This document shows positions 34,260 through 47,800 of a stretch of DNA of 64,000 nucleotides, piece by piece (the first letter of the stretch is position 1; each line of letters starts with the position of its first letter). The stretch spans positions 1,116,001-1,180,000 of the forward strand of contig JBBELK010000068.1 in NCBI GenBank assembly GCA_037783545.1. Direction: 5' to 3'. Made by a program: the position numbers and the translations under genes. The notes below the pieces were generated by a model that had not been told where the DNA came from, did no database searches, and was given only the letters and a program-made list of their open reading frames with translations. The stretch comes from Henricia sp. BOLD:AAB3569 (lineage: Eukaryota > Echinodermata > Asteroidea > Spinulosida > Echinasteridae).

Positions 34260-34595
34260 TTTAATAGAGCGTGTTCAAATGTTTTTCAGAAAATGAATTT
34301 TGTTTCGAGCCAACAATCATGTAAAATATCTCTACAAAATACTATCTATGGGAAGAAAACAGAAACTTTGCAATCTCTAATTTAGATGTGGAAGCAAATA
34401 GGTTGGTGTAATCACTGCACTGCTTTATGTATTAAACCAGATAAATTAGTTTACAAAACATTGGTGTTTTTTTTATGATATCCTTGTTTTTTTCCTTGAA
34501 AACATACATATTGATAGCGAGAAATTTCAGAATGGTAATGAGAAAAATATGACAAATGATATGGCATCAAAATCTCAACACCCATGGGAAAAATA
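34260..34595 (+). repeat. R3 copy
   Basis: CAATCATGTAAAATATCTCT, GGTTGGTGTAATCACTGCAC and GATATGGCATCAAAATCTCA follow the family order. The end at CATGGGAAAAATAC is truncated. Confidence 0.55.
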
Positions 34596-34735
34596 CAATA
34601 AGCCTCAGTACAGCGTCCCAAAACAAAAACGCATATAATTTGAATGCACTGAAATGCCAGAATACAGATAGAACAGGCATGAGAATACACACAATCTGTA
34701 TGGCGCAATACCCATACATGTATAATGCTTTAGCT

Positions 34736-34943
34736 TACTGTAAAAGCTGAAATATTCGCGGTGGTTTTATTTTCGCGCATTTTGCACACCAGACAGAGCC
34801 CGCGAAAATATTGTTTGCAACAATTGTGGCGATCCCTGAAACAAAACATAATTTCCATCCGCGAAAATAACAACTCGCGAAAATGTCAGTGATGTTGAAA
34901 TGCGCGAAAATATCTGTACGCGAAAATATTGGCTTTTACAGTA
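34736..34943. mobile_element. TA-bounded MITE with CGCGAAAAT words
   Basis: TACTGTAAAAGCTGAAATAT opposes AATATTGGCTTTTACAGTA. The interior repeats CGCGAAAAT several times in both orientations. TA at both borders is compatible with a Tc1/mariner-driven MITE. Confidence 0.6.
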
Positions 34944-35861
34944 TTTTACTAAGATTTGTGCAGATTTATTGCACAAAACCTTTTTTTGGTCAAATTACCA
35001 CTTTCAAAACTTTTTCTATGATGCCAGTGAAAACGTCAGTTCCTTAAATTATTAGAAACATGTTACAAATTGACTTTGAATATAGAATACCACAGTATAG
35101 AATACTACAGTAAATACACAACATTTTCCCATGATGGTGTCATGAAAAGCTTAAACCTTTTTTAATTTTCTAAGAAAACAAAAAGAGAAATTATAGTGAA
35201 TACATACATGTACCAGTGAATTTATTGAGAAATTTGTTTCTAAAAACACAATTTGCCATGCAATTTTGGCAGGAAAACCATTTTACAAAGCAAATGAATT
35301 TTGTGCTGAGAAAATTTTTGTGCTAAACAGCGCCATGAAATTGGCCCAAGGGCCAGGTCACTTGAAATTTTGAAACTGAATCTGGTTGAAGGATATTTTA
35401 TTACTTTGAAAGCTAGTCGTTTGATCGCATGAGATACGAATGATTTTGGCACGAGTTAACCGGTGTTTTCAATAACGTGATCTGCGCATGTGCATTTTCT
35501 AAAAAGGCTTATGATTCGGCCAAAAAATGTGGCTAAAGCAGCGTTCACATTATCGGGTACGCTGTGACTCGCTTACCGAGTCACCGATTTTTCCAAAATA
35601 GAAAATTCAAATCGGGTAATTCGGAGCTTCTCCGATAACTCATTGGCTGCGTGTTGTAAAGGTCAGCACATCACTTTGATGTAGCTCAAAAATTTTTGCA
35701 CTTTACAACAGAATGCGCACAAGCGGAAGATCGGTTCCTGTAGAAACCAATGGCACAGACACGCGCAAGATCATTTTTCTGCGACAATGTGAACGCCTCT
35801 TAAGGTGTTCCAAAAATATACATGTTTATGACCTGTATACTAACAGGCTTTTTCAAGAAAC
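34944..35861. other. 3' side of DBF4
   Basis: This is where the DBF4 3' UTR must lie (minus strand). A partial R8 repeat is at 35216-35345 (GCCATGAAATTGGCCC end). 35530-35800 resembles the 640-830 stretch (GGGTACGCTGTGACTCGCTT type). No other gene is seen. Confidence 0.4.
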
Positions 35862-38800
35862 CTACATGAAAAATGACAATGGAAGACCATATTCCTGTAC
35901 AACCTCTTTCTCCGTCAAATCAGTTTGGTGCTCTCTTAGTTTTGTGCTGGTTTTAGAAGCCGTTGCTTGGAGCTTGCGATTACTCCCACTTTTTGCCGGC
36001 GAGCCCATCTGATTAAAGTTAGTGTTCTTTCCTAATCCTGTTTTATCCCTGAACTTATACACATCTCGAGTTTTTTCACCACTGCAGTATATACCATCAG
36101 ACACACTTAGTGACCTCGTTGGTCGATGCGGTGAGGTGTGGATATCTACACAGGACTTATTACTGGGTCTTCGCAACCGGTCACTATGCCTTCTCTTGAT
36201 GTCGGGGTGAAGAATCCTCGAGGAGAAATGTGGTTTGGAATTGGAGAAGAAGATGGGCGAGACTTTGTTATGCTCATTGATTGGGATGTAGCTGATTTGA
36301 TGGAGAGGCTCTGGCTGTGACTGACTTGTTCTGGAGTGGCTAACGTTTGGTGCACTTTGCTTGAATAAAGGTGACGAGGGTAGGGAAGGGGACTCCTCCC
36401 TCTTTCTAGGGGAGCCTGGTGGATTCAACAAGAAATGGAAGACTTTGGCTGGCACAGAGGATGTCGAATGTCTGCGTCTTGGGATCAGTGATCTCCTTGG
36501 AGACCCGCCATGGGACAACCTCTTGGCTGTTTGCGAGTCTTTGTATTTGAACGGCGATCCGAGGCTTCTTCTAGACCTTTTCGACACACTGCGGGTAAAG
36601 TTTTTGATGGGAGAAACTATGGCATTGGATTGTAGGGGACTTGAAATTTTGGGGAAATCAATTTCTTCTTCAGTTACGTCATGCACGTAATGTTCCACAA
36701 TGATTGCTCTCTCTTCCTTTGGGGTGTCGGGTGAAAACACCAGGTTGTATTTACCAGTTCTCGGAGACCTACTGGCACGTTTAGGAGTACTGCAAACTGG
36801 CTTTCGAGACTTGAAGGGTGACGTCGTCGATCCTGCATTGGGTGGAGCATTTTCAGGAGGGCATTGTGCTGAAGGAGAGCCACTTAGGGGTGCGTGATTT
36901 GCTTGATCTGCTTTTCGTTTTTGTGGATTTGTCTTGTTGCAAGATTCAAAGCTCAATACCCTTCTGGGTGTTGAGGATTTACCCTCCAAAACTGGTTTGG
37001 ATTTGGGGTCATTTGAGATGATAGCAGTTCGAAGTACTCTTTCAGTTCTTGGCGATTGTTCCAAGGGCCTTGAAGCATTTTGCTCCCTCGTTTCAACTAA
37101 GACACTTTTGCTGGGGCTGCTGACGATCTGTTGGTGCTGATTCTCTCCGAGATTTTCTTTCTCTTGTATACGTGCCTGCGTTAAGGTAGATTCCCGTTGT
37201 TTGAGTTGCAAGGCCGTATCCAGCCTGACTGACATGAAGCCGCCCACTTTGGCTTCCCATTCGGAGCCATCAGACGGGAAGTTGTCAAGGTTTCGGAGAG
37301 CCATTCCTACCACTGCTTCTTCCATGTCGCTCGTGTCGGACGATCCATTCGGCATGTCATTTTCATCTGGCTGAAGCTCCGACGAAGGCATACAATAAAC
37401 ATTCAGGGCAGCTTCCTGGAGTTTATTGGCATACATTGTGGGTGATGCACTCAGCTGCTGCAGCCTCAGTTCTGTCTCAGTTATTTCATCGTTAGAAAAA
37501 CCCAAGAAACTTGCCTCGATCTTGTTGGGATCACTACAAAAAACTGAGGGGAGATTTGGATGCTGTGTGGAAGGATGGGTGCAAGTATTTTCTGTTTCTT
37601 CTTCGACTTGATCCATACTAACTGTGTTTGGCAGAGACCCACCATGAGTATCTCGGTTGTTCTCTAATAAGCAATCGCCACTTCTCGCACTGTCCACTTT
37701 TCCCGCTGCTTGGCTTGACGAATCAATGATTCTCTGTTTGGGACTTCTAGTCTTATGCTGATCACTGGAGTCTCTCTTCCTCTTTGATCGCCTTCTCAGT
37801 GAATCCCTTTGGCGAGATGCTCTCTGTTGCTGGTCTTTCGAGGTGATGACCCTGGTGTCTTTTCCTCCTTTATTTGTACCCGTTTCTTGGGAATTCTTCG
37901 TATTATCTGAAGTACTCTGCTTCTGAATCTCTGGCTCTTGAATATTTTGATCTTTAGTTGCACCTGAACCATCAACACACACCGAGGTGTCTTGACAGGA
38001 TTTTGACTCGTCACCTTGATCCACCGTTTTGCTCGTTGTTTCCTTCAAGAGCCGCTTTCTTGCCGTTAATGAAAGGCGAAGACGTCTTTGTTTTTTCATG
38101 GCTGTATTCGGTGAATCTTGCAAAGGAGTTTGTTGAAGTGTCTCATTGTCAGGGTTCTCTTGGGTTAATGGCTTCGCGGCAGGGCTCCCAATGTTCTCCA
38201 GTGAGCGCTTCCGTTTCCTGTTGGCAGAAAGTGAAAGCTTCGATGGCCTGTTTTGGCATGACTCTGGTGGATTTGTAGGAGTTCGCCTTTCATTCTTTGA
38301 CTTGCCTGGCGTTGGGTGAAGCTGTAGTGAATTTGACTCTTCCTGTTGGTTTCTAGGTGGGGTTTGAGAGTCACCCACGTACGGGGTAGATAGCGACATT
38401 TTCGTTTCACATGTGGGTCTTGACGGATGTCTCACGCTAGGACTCAAATGATCGTTGGAATTTCTTGAATGAACATTGGTTCCAAGATTATCATGGCATG
38501 ACGAATCGCACTCCTTGTCTTGGGCGTCTGTACCACGGCAATCATTTTTGGAAGACACTGTACTCCTCAGAGTTTGATCAAGAATTGTGTCTGTACTTGT
38601 TGATGTCGGTTTCAATGGGGCTGTGCCTTGGGCCTCGGCATGGTCGTGATGCTGCTGTTCCTGTAGATGCTGTTTTTGCTGCTGCTGCTGTGGTGGACTG
38701 CTTGCCTGCTGCAGACACTCGCTTTGTTTTGGTGCATTACTGGGGGATGAGATTAGTGTGACATCATCTGCAATATGCATCCTCCTGAGCAATGACAAAA

Positions 38801-41800
38801 AGAACTCAATGATATAATTCGTTAACACAATAATCCAGTAATTTATATTATATAAAATTAAGCTTTTGTGGGTACCATGCGTTTCTGATACTGTTGCAGC
38901 ACAGAGGCCCAATCCGATGTGCGTCCACGCTGAGCGCAGCAAAGCACACGTCGTGTGAATCCACTAATAAATATCAATTATTTTTATTTTATAACGACTT
39001 ACCGGATTCCCTCTATCCTTTGCCATTCATGATGCTGCATGACGTCGTTTAAAAACTGCTCAATATTTGGGCCTTCATCGATCATTGTATCCAAGTTCAC
39101 ATAATGGTTGTTCTCCCTGACAAAGTTTCTATGCTGTTCATTGGTGAGGTGCTGAAAAAGTTAAATAAAATGAAGAGTTTATTTCCAAAATTAACCTCTT
39201 TAGAGACCATAGTGGCGACTAGCCGCCTGAAGCCTAACGCCCATAGCAGCTGTAAGCAGCCACCAGCCCCAGCCCCAGCCCCACATTTGAATACTTCACA
39301 TCTACACACTGTTTAGACTTAAAGGCAGTATACATCATTGGTAATCTCGAAAATCAGAAATGTTCACAGATTTACGCCTAACTTACACAATATAAACATG
39401 ATGACCTTAAAAAACTTTCCCTAAAGTGCTATAGTCTTTGAGAAATGAGTAAAACAATTAGTTTTCGTCTTATGAGACGAAAATTCAATTCGCCCAAAAA
39501 CCACTTCGCCCCAAACCACTTCACCCTTTTTTTGACTGTTTTCTCAAAAGTTAGATGAAGTACGGAGCTGGTTTTTGCTCAAGTTGGTTTTAATCATGCA
39601 TATCTTCAATCACACAGGGAGATAAAACTATTTGTAACAGTTTACCAATCATGTATACTATCTTTAAAGAGTTTCATCGCGAAATGCTATATATCCATTT
39701 TTGGCATTTTGAGAAAACTGCCAATTCGTATACGGACAACTAATGCAATCAATGGCAAATTCAAATAAGTAAAACAGTTATTGGGGGGGATGCAACAAAG
39801 TTTGCCAATAATCTATTTGACAAATTTACAGGACCACCAATCAAGAATGTACTGGCACCATTATCTCAATACTTTTTGGATTTGGCATTTATCCCATTTT
39901 GCGATGAAACTCTTGACTTTTCTTGTGTAGTTTATGTATTCAGCTTTTAAATGAGGTACCAATATGTATGCTCTCTTGCACGGATGTTATTATTTTCCTG
40001 TTTATAACCAGAGATATCCCATTTTCATGGCATGACTCTGGGCGTATAGACCAATCCGGTAACTAGGGCCTCCTTCCCTGCATATCCACCATAGCTAGGG
40101 AAGCATCCAGTGCACGGACTGTGCGTTTTGTGTTGCTGTTAGAACGAAAAGTGCTTATCCTTCGCATGCACGCGACACGTCCCCCTTCGCGCACAAAACC
40201 TTACAAAGATGCGCAACTTGTTCGAAGTAAACAAATGCAACTACAGCAACAGCAAAAAAACACAGTTCATTCAGTGGAAGCACCCCAGCTATTGCGGATA
40301 TACAGGGAAGGAGACCTTAGTTACTGGATTGGTGTATAGCTGAGTACATGTGGAAAAGCATGGTCTTGGTTAAATAGTGTATATTTTACATGTATGTACA
40401 CAAAGACATGTGTCACGCCGTGTGCATAATATAAGTAACTTAATTGGTACAAACCTTGTCTAAATCTGAATACTTGACATGACAGCATTCACAGTAGCCC
40501 CTCTTAATGTCCTTAGTGACGTCTCGCTGTCTTCCGGGTACATGATGTGCTTTCACACCTCTTTTACCAATCCTTCAGATATACAGTCGGGAAAAAGAAA
40601 CGCAAATTATATTCTGACCAAACTATCAATGAGGCTGAAAGATTTTATCAGTCAGTATATGAACACCTCTTGTGGCAAGACCAACTGTACTACCCTAGGT
40701 AAAAGCGGTTGAGGCAGGGTGTGCCCCTCTGCCTGAAGTGCCTCCATGAGCTTTTGGGACACGCGACTCCAGAGGTTATCTCATCCCATACTGGCTAAAA
40801 AAAAGTTGAAACCCAACAAAATTCGGGCGTTTCACAGTACAGGTGCCACCAAGAGTTTGATGCGGAAAGGCTATATTTGATGTGCGCGCGTGCGCGTAAG
40901 GGGGCGGGGGGAGGGGGGGGGGGTTTGTGGTCGGCACGAGCTAGACGTGTGATAAAGCATGTTATTATATTGTCTATTCCCAAAAAAACGAGCATGCATT
41001 GAACTTTTTTTCTTCGCAAACATTGTTTAAATAATCCAGGCTTCATAAATAAACTTCAACCTCTAAATCAGGTATTCGTTTTCAAATCAAATCTAAATTG
41101 TTTGTGCAATAAACGAATACACCAATGTCAACCGCTCTGTCAGAAAATGCCGTCTAAGGCAGAAATGCTCGGTGGCCCTATGTATAGTGGAACGCCCAAA
41201 TCGATTCTACTCGACTCCGGCGTGGAATCGCCCAAGCATACCTGGGAGCAGTCTTTGGTTGGGTCTCCTCAGGAACATTCCCTTCTTTGGTTGTTTCAAG
41301 ACAATCACCAGCATCACCATCCCTCTGAAGGCCTCTGGCCCCTCCATGGGTTTTCTTCTTGCCTCTGATGCTTGCATTGTCTTCTCTTGCGTCAAATGGG
41401 CATGCACTATCGTGCCCATCAAAGGTTAGCCTTGGCCATAGTGCCATTTCCTTGACAGTAGGCCGATAATGGCTGTAACAAGCAAAAGATAATTCTTCGG
41501 ACTATGCATGGCGGAAATCAAAGTGCAAATTATACAGAGCAACGAAAGCAACGCACAAATTTTTTCCACTTTCTGATGGAAAAAGGCATTCAATCCGAGA
41601 GTGGGTATTTTCACCACACAGAAGCTTTGTGCAGTCATGCATATTAAAGCTATTATGTAAATATTTCGATGTCAACTTAATTAAAAAAATTAAAAAAAAT
41701 TAAAAATTTGATTAAACTTAACATTTGCGTTGGTTTTGGAAAATAATTCTAGTTTGAATAGGAGCGTTTTGAACATTTGTTTCGACCCTCTAATAAATTT

Positions 41801-44800
41801 GTACATGAGAACAAAGGGATGTCTTCACAAGGATACAAATTCCAGAATTATCTAAGTGCCGGACTCATGAAGAATAAGTACTGGATGGGAGGATTCAGTG
41901 TACAATGTGTGGACAATGTGTGCACTGAAGTGGAATGGCTTGGGCTTGGACGCTGGGGGCATGTTTAGGCATAGAATCCTATTCCTGTGGTGGGCTAATG
42001 GTGTGCTCACTGATGCATGTCATTGTTGCAATGGACATTTTTGTTTAACCCTTGAACAAGGCACTAATAGACTGTATCGAATAGCCGCCATTTCGTGGGG
42101 CAGTTTCTTTGTTCCTTGAGGACATGCATGGTTGCACATATTGTACTTCCATTGTTGAACAGTTTAAGTAACAAAAGGTGCCCCACAAGATGGCAGCTAT
42201 TCGATAGTCTATTTCAACTTAACAGGAATCAGGGGTGGCGTGTGAAATTTTGGAAGCAATTCGCATGTTTCGCATGAATAGCGTCTGGTGTACTGACATA
42301 CTTCCTTTCACACGCACACTTAGTATCCACTTGACTAGACTAAATTTTTGTTGCTATGTGGTGCAGACTGCTAATTGCCATTATACACACACTTCATATT
42401 ACATGAAGCATATTTAGATGCAAATTAAAAGGGATCTTTCAAATGGTCAGAAGGGATAGAGTTTGAAAAAATAAGCTTCCTGTACTTTTATAACAAACTT
42501 TGCTATGCTGGCGATATTTTAGAAAAATGAGCAACCTCCTACAAGAGTTTTCTCTCCTTTTTTGTATATTGGTTATTATCCAAAAAACATTTCATTTTCA
42601 CAAATTTTGAATTTTCTTAGAAACAATTTATAGCCATCGTCAAGTACTCAGTTCTTTCTCGTTATAAATGCAACAGCACAAACTTCTTGTTATGTTTCAT
42701 TTTCTATAAAAAAATTCAAAATGTGCCATGGATTGCATTTGGGACATGGGTTGAAATAGTACGTGTGCACTTTGCTGATCTCCACCCATGAGTAAATGCA
42801 AATGGTAAAGTTATATCAAATACCCACCCTGATGAATCCTCCACCTTCAGACAAGGTCTTGATAACTTCCTCTCTGCTGGAAAATTATCAGAAGAAAAGT
42901 TATTTCATGTTATTTTATGTGGTTTTGCGTTTTGATAACTGCTAATCCTCCACGTAAGATTTAAAGGCAGAACACATGATTGGTAAACCGTTACAAATGG
43001 TTTTATCTCCCTGTGTGATTGAAGATATGCATGATTAAAACCAACCTGAGCAAAATCAGCTCCGTACTTTGTCTAACTTTTGAGAAAACAGTCAAAAAAG
43101 GCTTTACGATCACTTCGCCCCCAAATCATTCCACTCCGAACCACTTCGCCCTGAACCACGGCCTGTGCACGAAGTGGCATTCGGACAAAGTGGTGTAAGG
43201 GTGAAGTGGCTTGGGGGAAAGGTGGCTTTTAGGGCGAAGTGGTTCAGGGCCAAGTGGTGCAGGGCGAAATGGTTTTGGGGCGAAGTGAATATTCGTCTCA
43301 TGAGACGAAAATTCATTGTTTTACTCATTTCTCAAAAACTATAGCACTTTAGACAAAACCATTACAGGGAAAGTTTACTACCGTCATCGTGTTTATATTG
43401 TGTAAGTTATATGTAAATCTGTGAACATTTCTGATTTTCGAGATTACCAATGATGTGTTCTAACTTTCAATAGCCAAACCAATTCAATGGCATTTCTCAA
43501 ACCATGCAGTTATACCAAGCTTACCTTGTGCATTGGTCTTCTCCCTTGACTGCGGATTCCTAGCCTGAAGAGAAAAGTTTAAAAAATTAAATAAATTTTT
43601 AAAAGTCACATTTTTAATTATCCGTTTGCATGTTTCACACTTGAATAGCATCTGGTGTACTGAGGTACTTCCTTTCACATACTTTTCCATACTTAGTATC
43701 TACTTGACCAGACTAAATTTTTGTTGCTATGTGGTGCACACAGCAGATGTGAAGTACAGAACCAATACAGTATTCACCGTGGCAGAGAATGGCATAAAAC
43801 AACCAGACTGTTGGTAGCTAGGAAATGGCGTGCACCACGTAGCAACAACAACATAGTATGTGACTTTATAAACTGCACCTCCAATTGAATGTGATAAATT
43901 TGGGGTGCCAGCTATAGCGCAAAAGGCTTATTACTGTGAAACCCGAGGCCCCCTGTTACGTCGCAAAATGTAACTGCATTTGACAAAATATAACTAACTC
44001 GTTAACAATTCCCCCATGCCACACCCCCCCAAAAACGTTTTAACATCAAGTGAATGTGCGGTGACGTTTTCATTTTATTATGTAATTTTCTTTTACTGAA
44101 CTAGATCACAAACAGTAAATCCAGTTGATATTTAGCCACCAGTCATGTTTTTAATCAAATCAGGGGCATTGCGCCAAAGGTAGAGGACATTGATGGCAAT
44201 TTCCATCGACGCCATCAAGATGTTTGAGCCTTGGCTGCTGTCAACAGTGTACATGTATTACGTTTCTTGACAAGAATTGACGTGCGGAGTTAAAAGCAAT
44301 GTGTGCGCTATTCAGGTTTAAGTCAAAGTCCTCCAAAACTTCCATACCTGTGGTGACTGGATACCACTTTCTTTCCTCTTCTGTTTCTCCTTGTTAATGT
44401 ACTTAAGAACAGCTGCATCAAAAGCGTTAAGGTTTAGAATGAATGAAGAGTAAAACACAACCAATCATCATCTACGCTGGTTGGAAAAAACTGGTATTAA
44501 TCAGAAAATTTGTAACAAACACCACATGATTTTTTTCCCGTGTAAAATTGTATCTTTGTGGGAAAAATTGCCAACCGAACATCTTCTTTAAAAAAATATT
44601 GTTTGCAAATAATTTTGTTTAACATTCTTTCAACACAAAAATAATGCATAGATTTTTTAAGGTTTTCTTAAGTTTTACTGCATCTATGTGGCTGAAACAT
44701 TCTTCTTTAGTCATGTAATGCTGTTGTTCCCGTTTTTAAAAGTTTTCTAATTATGTAACCCATCTTTAACACAGATATAAATGGCCCAAGCCGAAGGCCT

Positions 44801-47800
44801 TTACTATAAGATAAAAATGTGTTAACCGTGCAGTGTTTCTTTTCAACTAAAAAGTTACATTTACTTAAAAAGATTTTCTGAAGTATTACTGCATCTATGT
44901 GGCTGAAATTTCTACAAGGCAGTTTATCAACATTATTCTCTAGTTATGTAATGCCAATGATATAATTGGCTAATTCCCAAAATTAGGGGTCCAAAATGTT
45001 TGGTGTCCCATTTACGTACGACACTCTCTGCTTCAAAAATCACCACTTATGACCACAAATTCTCAGTAATGGACTGTGGCCTGTGATTATAGGGGGCAGC
45101 ATCATTGTCTTCAATATTTTGTTTTCTGATTCCTGAAAAATATTCAAAACAAAAGACCATAAAGGCTTATAATTTGTTCCATGGTATTGGATAGGAGTTT
45201 GGTATCCCGGGTTACCTATGCCAATGAAAATTGGCTGTAGAATGAGTTTGCATTAACCTTGGTGCCATATCTACACACAAACATTAAATTTGAGTGGCAT
45301 TTGTTCAAATAAAAATTATTATTTTCTACTGGGAAACCACTTTCAATCATTAAAAACACTTGGAAATCTTAAAAAGCATGTCACAATTTTGGACCCCTAA
45401 TTTTGGGAAATACCCTATGAAGAGTGGTCATATGTGGATTTAACAGTGGGCTAGTCAGCTGCCATTGTGGTGTTTACCATGCAGGGCATTATAAAGAACA
45501 ATTACCTGTATAATCAGAGAGCCCCTAAACAATGAGACATTGGACAATTACAAAGATTTCAATCTTTATTCAGCTACAAACACGTATGTAGTTTGTTTCT
45601 CAAAGGATACAATCAATATATCGGATGCTGACGTTCCAGTTGCGAGCATTTGCCAATACATTGCTTGTTCCGTACAGCTGTAAATAAACATACAAAAACA
45701 AAAATATGAGAGATTACAGTTTAAATTACATGTAGCTTCTTACAAGCAATGTCACAACTTTAAAAAAAGTAATCATTTGTTTCAAGGTTTCTTGAATCGG
45801 GATTCAAGTACGGACTCGAGTTTAAGATTTTCAAGGACGTGGACTCGGGCAGTAAGGACTCGGAGATTTGGGTTGAGTCCATACGAGTCCAGTGAGGAAA
45901 AAATATGTATACAATATTTTACAAAAACTACATTTTATATCTGACCCCGAGACTGAATATGCAGCAGAAATGGTGCTACTATCTGCTCTGAACCTCACGT
46001 ACCTGAGATGTTGTTGCTTTCTGGACGATAGCTTTTCCTCTTGTCACCTAATGTAAATTGGAGACAGTCAGTCATTTTTGAAATATACAATGGTTTCAGG
46101 GTGGATAGTCTATCATTACTCTACCTTATAAATATGTACCAAGTTTGGAGTATTTACCACCTATCTTGTAAAAGGACATTTCTTTTCTCTCTGGTTTTAC
46201 TGAGCAACTGATCACTCATGAACCTTCATATATTTGAATATTAAAATCATTATTCAAATATTTAGCTATCGATCAAATATTTCAATAACTGGTGCAGCCC
46301 TACAATGTACATATCCTATGTGTACAAAAACCATGTCCTACTTTTGATACTAAATAACTTTAATTTGTAAACAGATTTCAACTAAAATTTCAGATCATGT
46401 AAACAAGGTCTGACAAATTTTATTGAACAACTTGCATCAGCTTTGTCTGAGAGGTGAGATTTAAAAGCTATAGGGCGGTTTCACGGTGTCACGGGTCACT
46501 AAACCCTCCCGTGTTTGCCTTCCAGATCAAGGTGAGAACAATAGGGCCATGTGTAGAAACGCACGTGGCTGCTAGCCATCTGGAGGACAAACACGGGAGA
46601 TGTTTAGTAACCTGTGACATCATGAAACCGCTCTATACTTAGAAAAAAAACCAAAACCCCGTAATTTCAGAATCTGCCACTTTCGACTTGGCGTCCTCCA
46701 ATGTCGATACATCGCTGGAGACAGTGGCAGAAAGGGCAAGCTATAACCAAGAGCTTCTGAAGAAATGCCGGATCACCCCTAATGTCATTGCACACCTCCT
46801 TGATCAGTTTGTGCAACTCATCAAGAAATGCAAAGGGACCTCCGACATTTTCCTTGACATTGAAGGACACCAATCGAAAGTGGCCGATTCTCAAATTGAA
46901 TTTTTTTCGTAAGGCTTTTAAATCTCGCCCTCTCGGACAAAACTGACGAAAGTCACTCAATAACATTTGTCAGACCTTGTTTACATGATCTGAAATTTTA
47001 ATTGAAATCCGTTGGCAAATGACAAAGTTATTTAGGATCAAAATTAGGACACGTTTTTCTTGACGCGTAGTAGTAGTATCAACAATAAGCCACTTACCAC
47101 ACCCACTCTTCCGCCTGGAGCACTAGGTGAATCTCTGTGCACCGAGCTGTGATAAAAACAAACCACACTATTAAAATTAAGTACAAGTAAAAGTTCAAGT
47201 TATCGACATCTGCTACGATTGGGCTACTCTAAGAAAATATTTGCAAATTGGAATGTTCATGAAACTTTAGTAAATGGGTCTTTCCACAGTAAAGGGGGCA
47301 TTTTGGCAACACAGACCATATTTTCGAGGAAATTCCTTTGTCTGGTCTAAAAATAAAAGAAAAAGTTTAAGTTGTTCTAAAGAGATAACTTAGGCCCAAA
47401 AATGGTTACAAATAGTGTGACAACATGCTTTTCTAAAAACCCCGTGTACAAATTTCCAATATACGCTCGTAACCAGGACGGACACTTGTGTTACATTTTA
47501 GGCCGTCCCGGTTACGAGCGTATATTGGAAATTTGTACACAGAGTTTTTAGAAAGGCATGTTGTCACACTATTTGTAACCCCTTTTGGGCCTAAGTTATC
47601 TCTTCAGAACAACTGAAACTTATTTATTTTATTTTGAGACCAGACAAATGCCCCCTTTACCGTGGAAAGACTTAAACGTAGACTACCCATGCTTGTAGAC
47701 CGTGTGCTTACCCAGTATTATTATTATGCAAATCCCCATGTACTGTTGAAAAAAGTACCTTGGTGAAACGAATCAATGAGGCATGAATTTTTGCCCAATG

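Larger units (their letters stand above)
39671..41241. other. DBF4 introns 10-11, apart from the exon at 40455-40572
   Basis: No repeat family was recognised in 39671-40454. A G-run is at 40898-40922, and a TIR fragment abuts exon 10 at 41150-41241. Confidence 0.4.
46327..47053. mobile_element. Inverted-repeat element holding a MITE and an exon-like frame
   Basis: ATTTCAGATCATGTAAACAA with AGGTCTGACAAAT at the left mirrors ATTTGTCAGACC with TTGTTTACATGATCTGAAAT at the right, and the pairing extends outward to the TCCTA/TAGGA-type ends. The interior contains the MITE at 46475-46640 and the frame at 46671-46914. The position is DBF4 intron 4. Confidence 0.5.

Noticed and set aside
36361..36690. 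Plus-strand frames across 35700-38760
   Set aside because: They are shadows of the 2.9-kb DBF4 exon, whose minus frame is open for 974 codons and continues in phase from the zinc-finger exon.
38785..38942. Extension of the last DBF4 frame to an ATG at 38942
   Set aside because: The open frame runs on into intron 12. A strong acceptor after GCTCAG at 38785 joins exon 12 in phase, giving IRRMHIADD, so the upstream residues are intronic.
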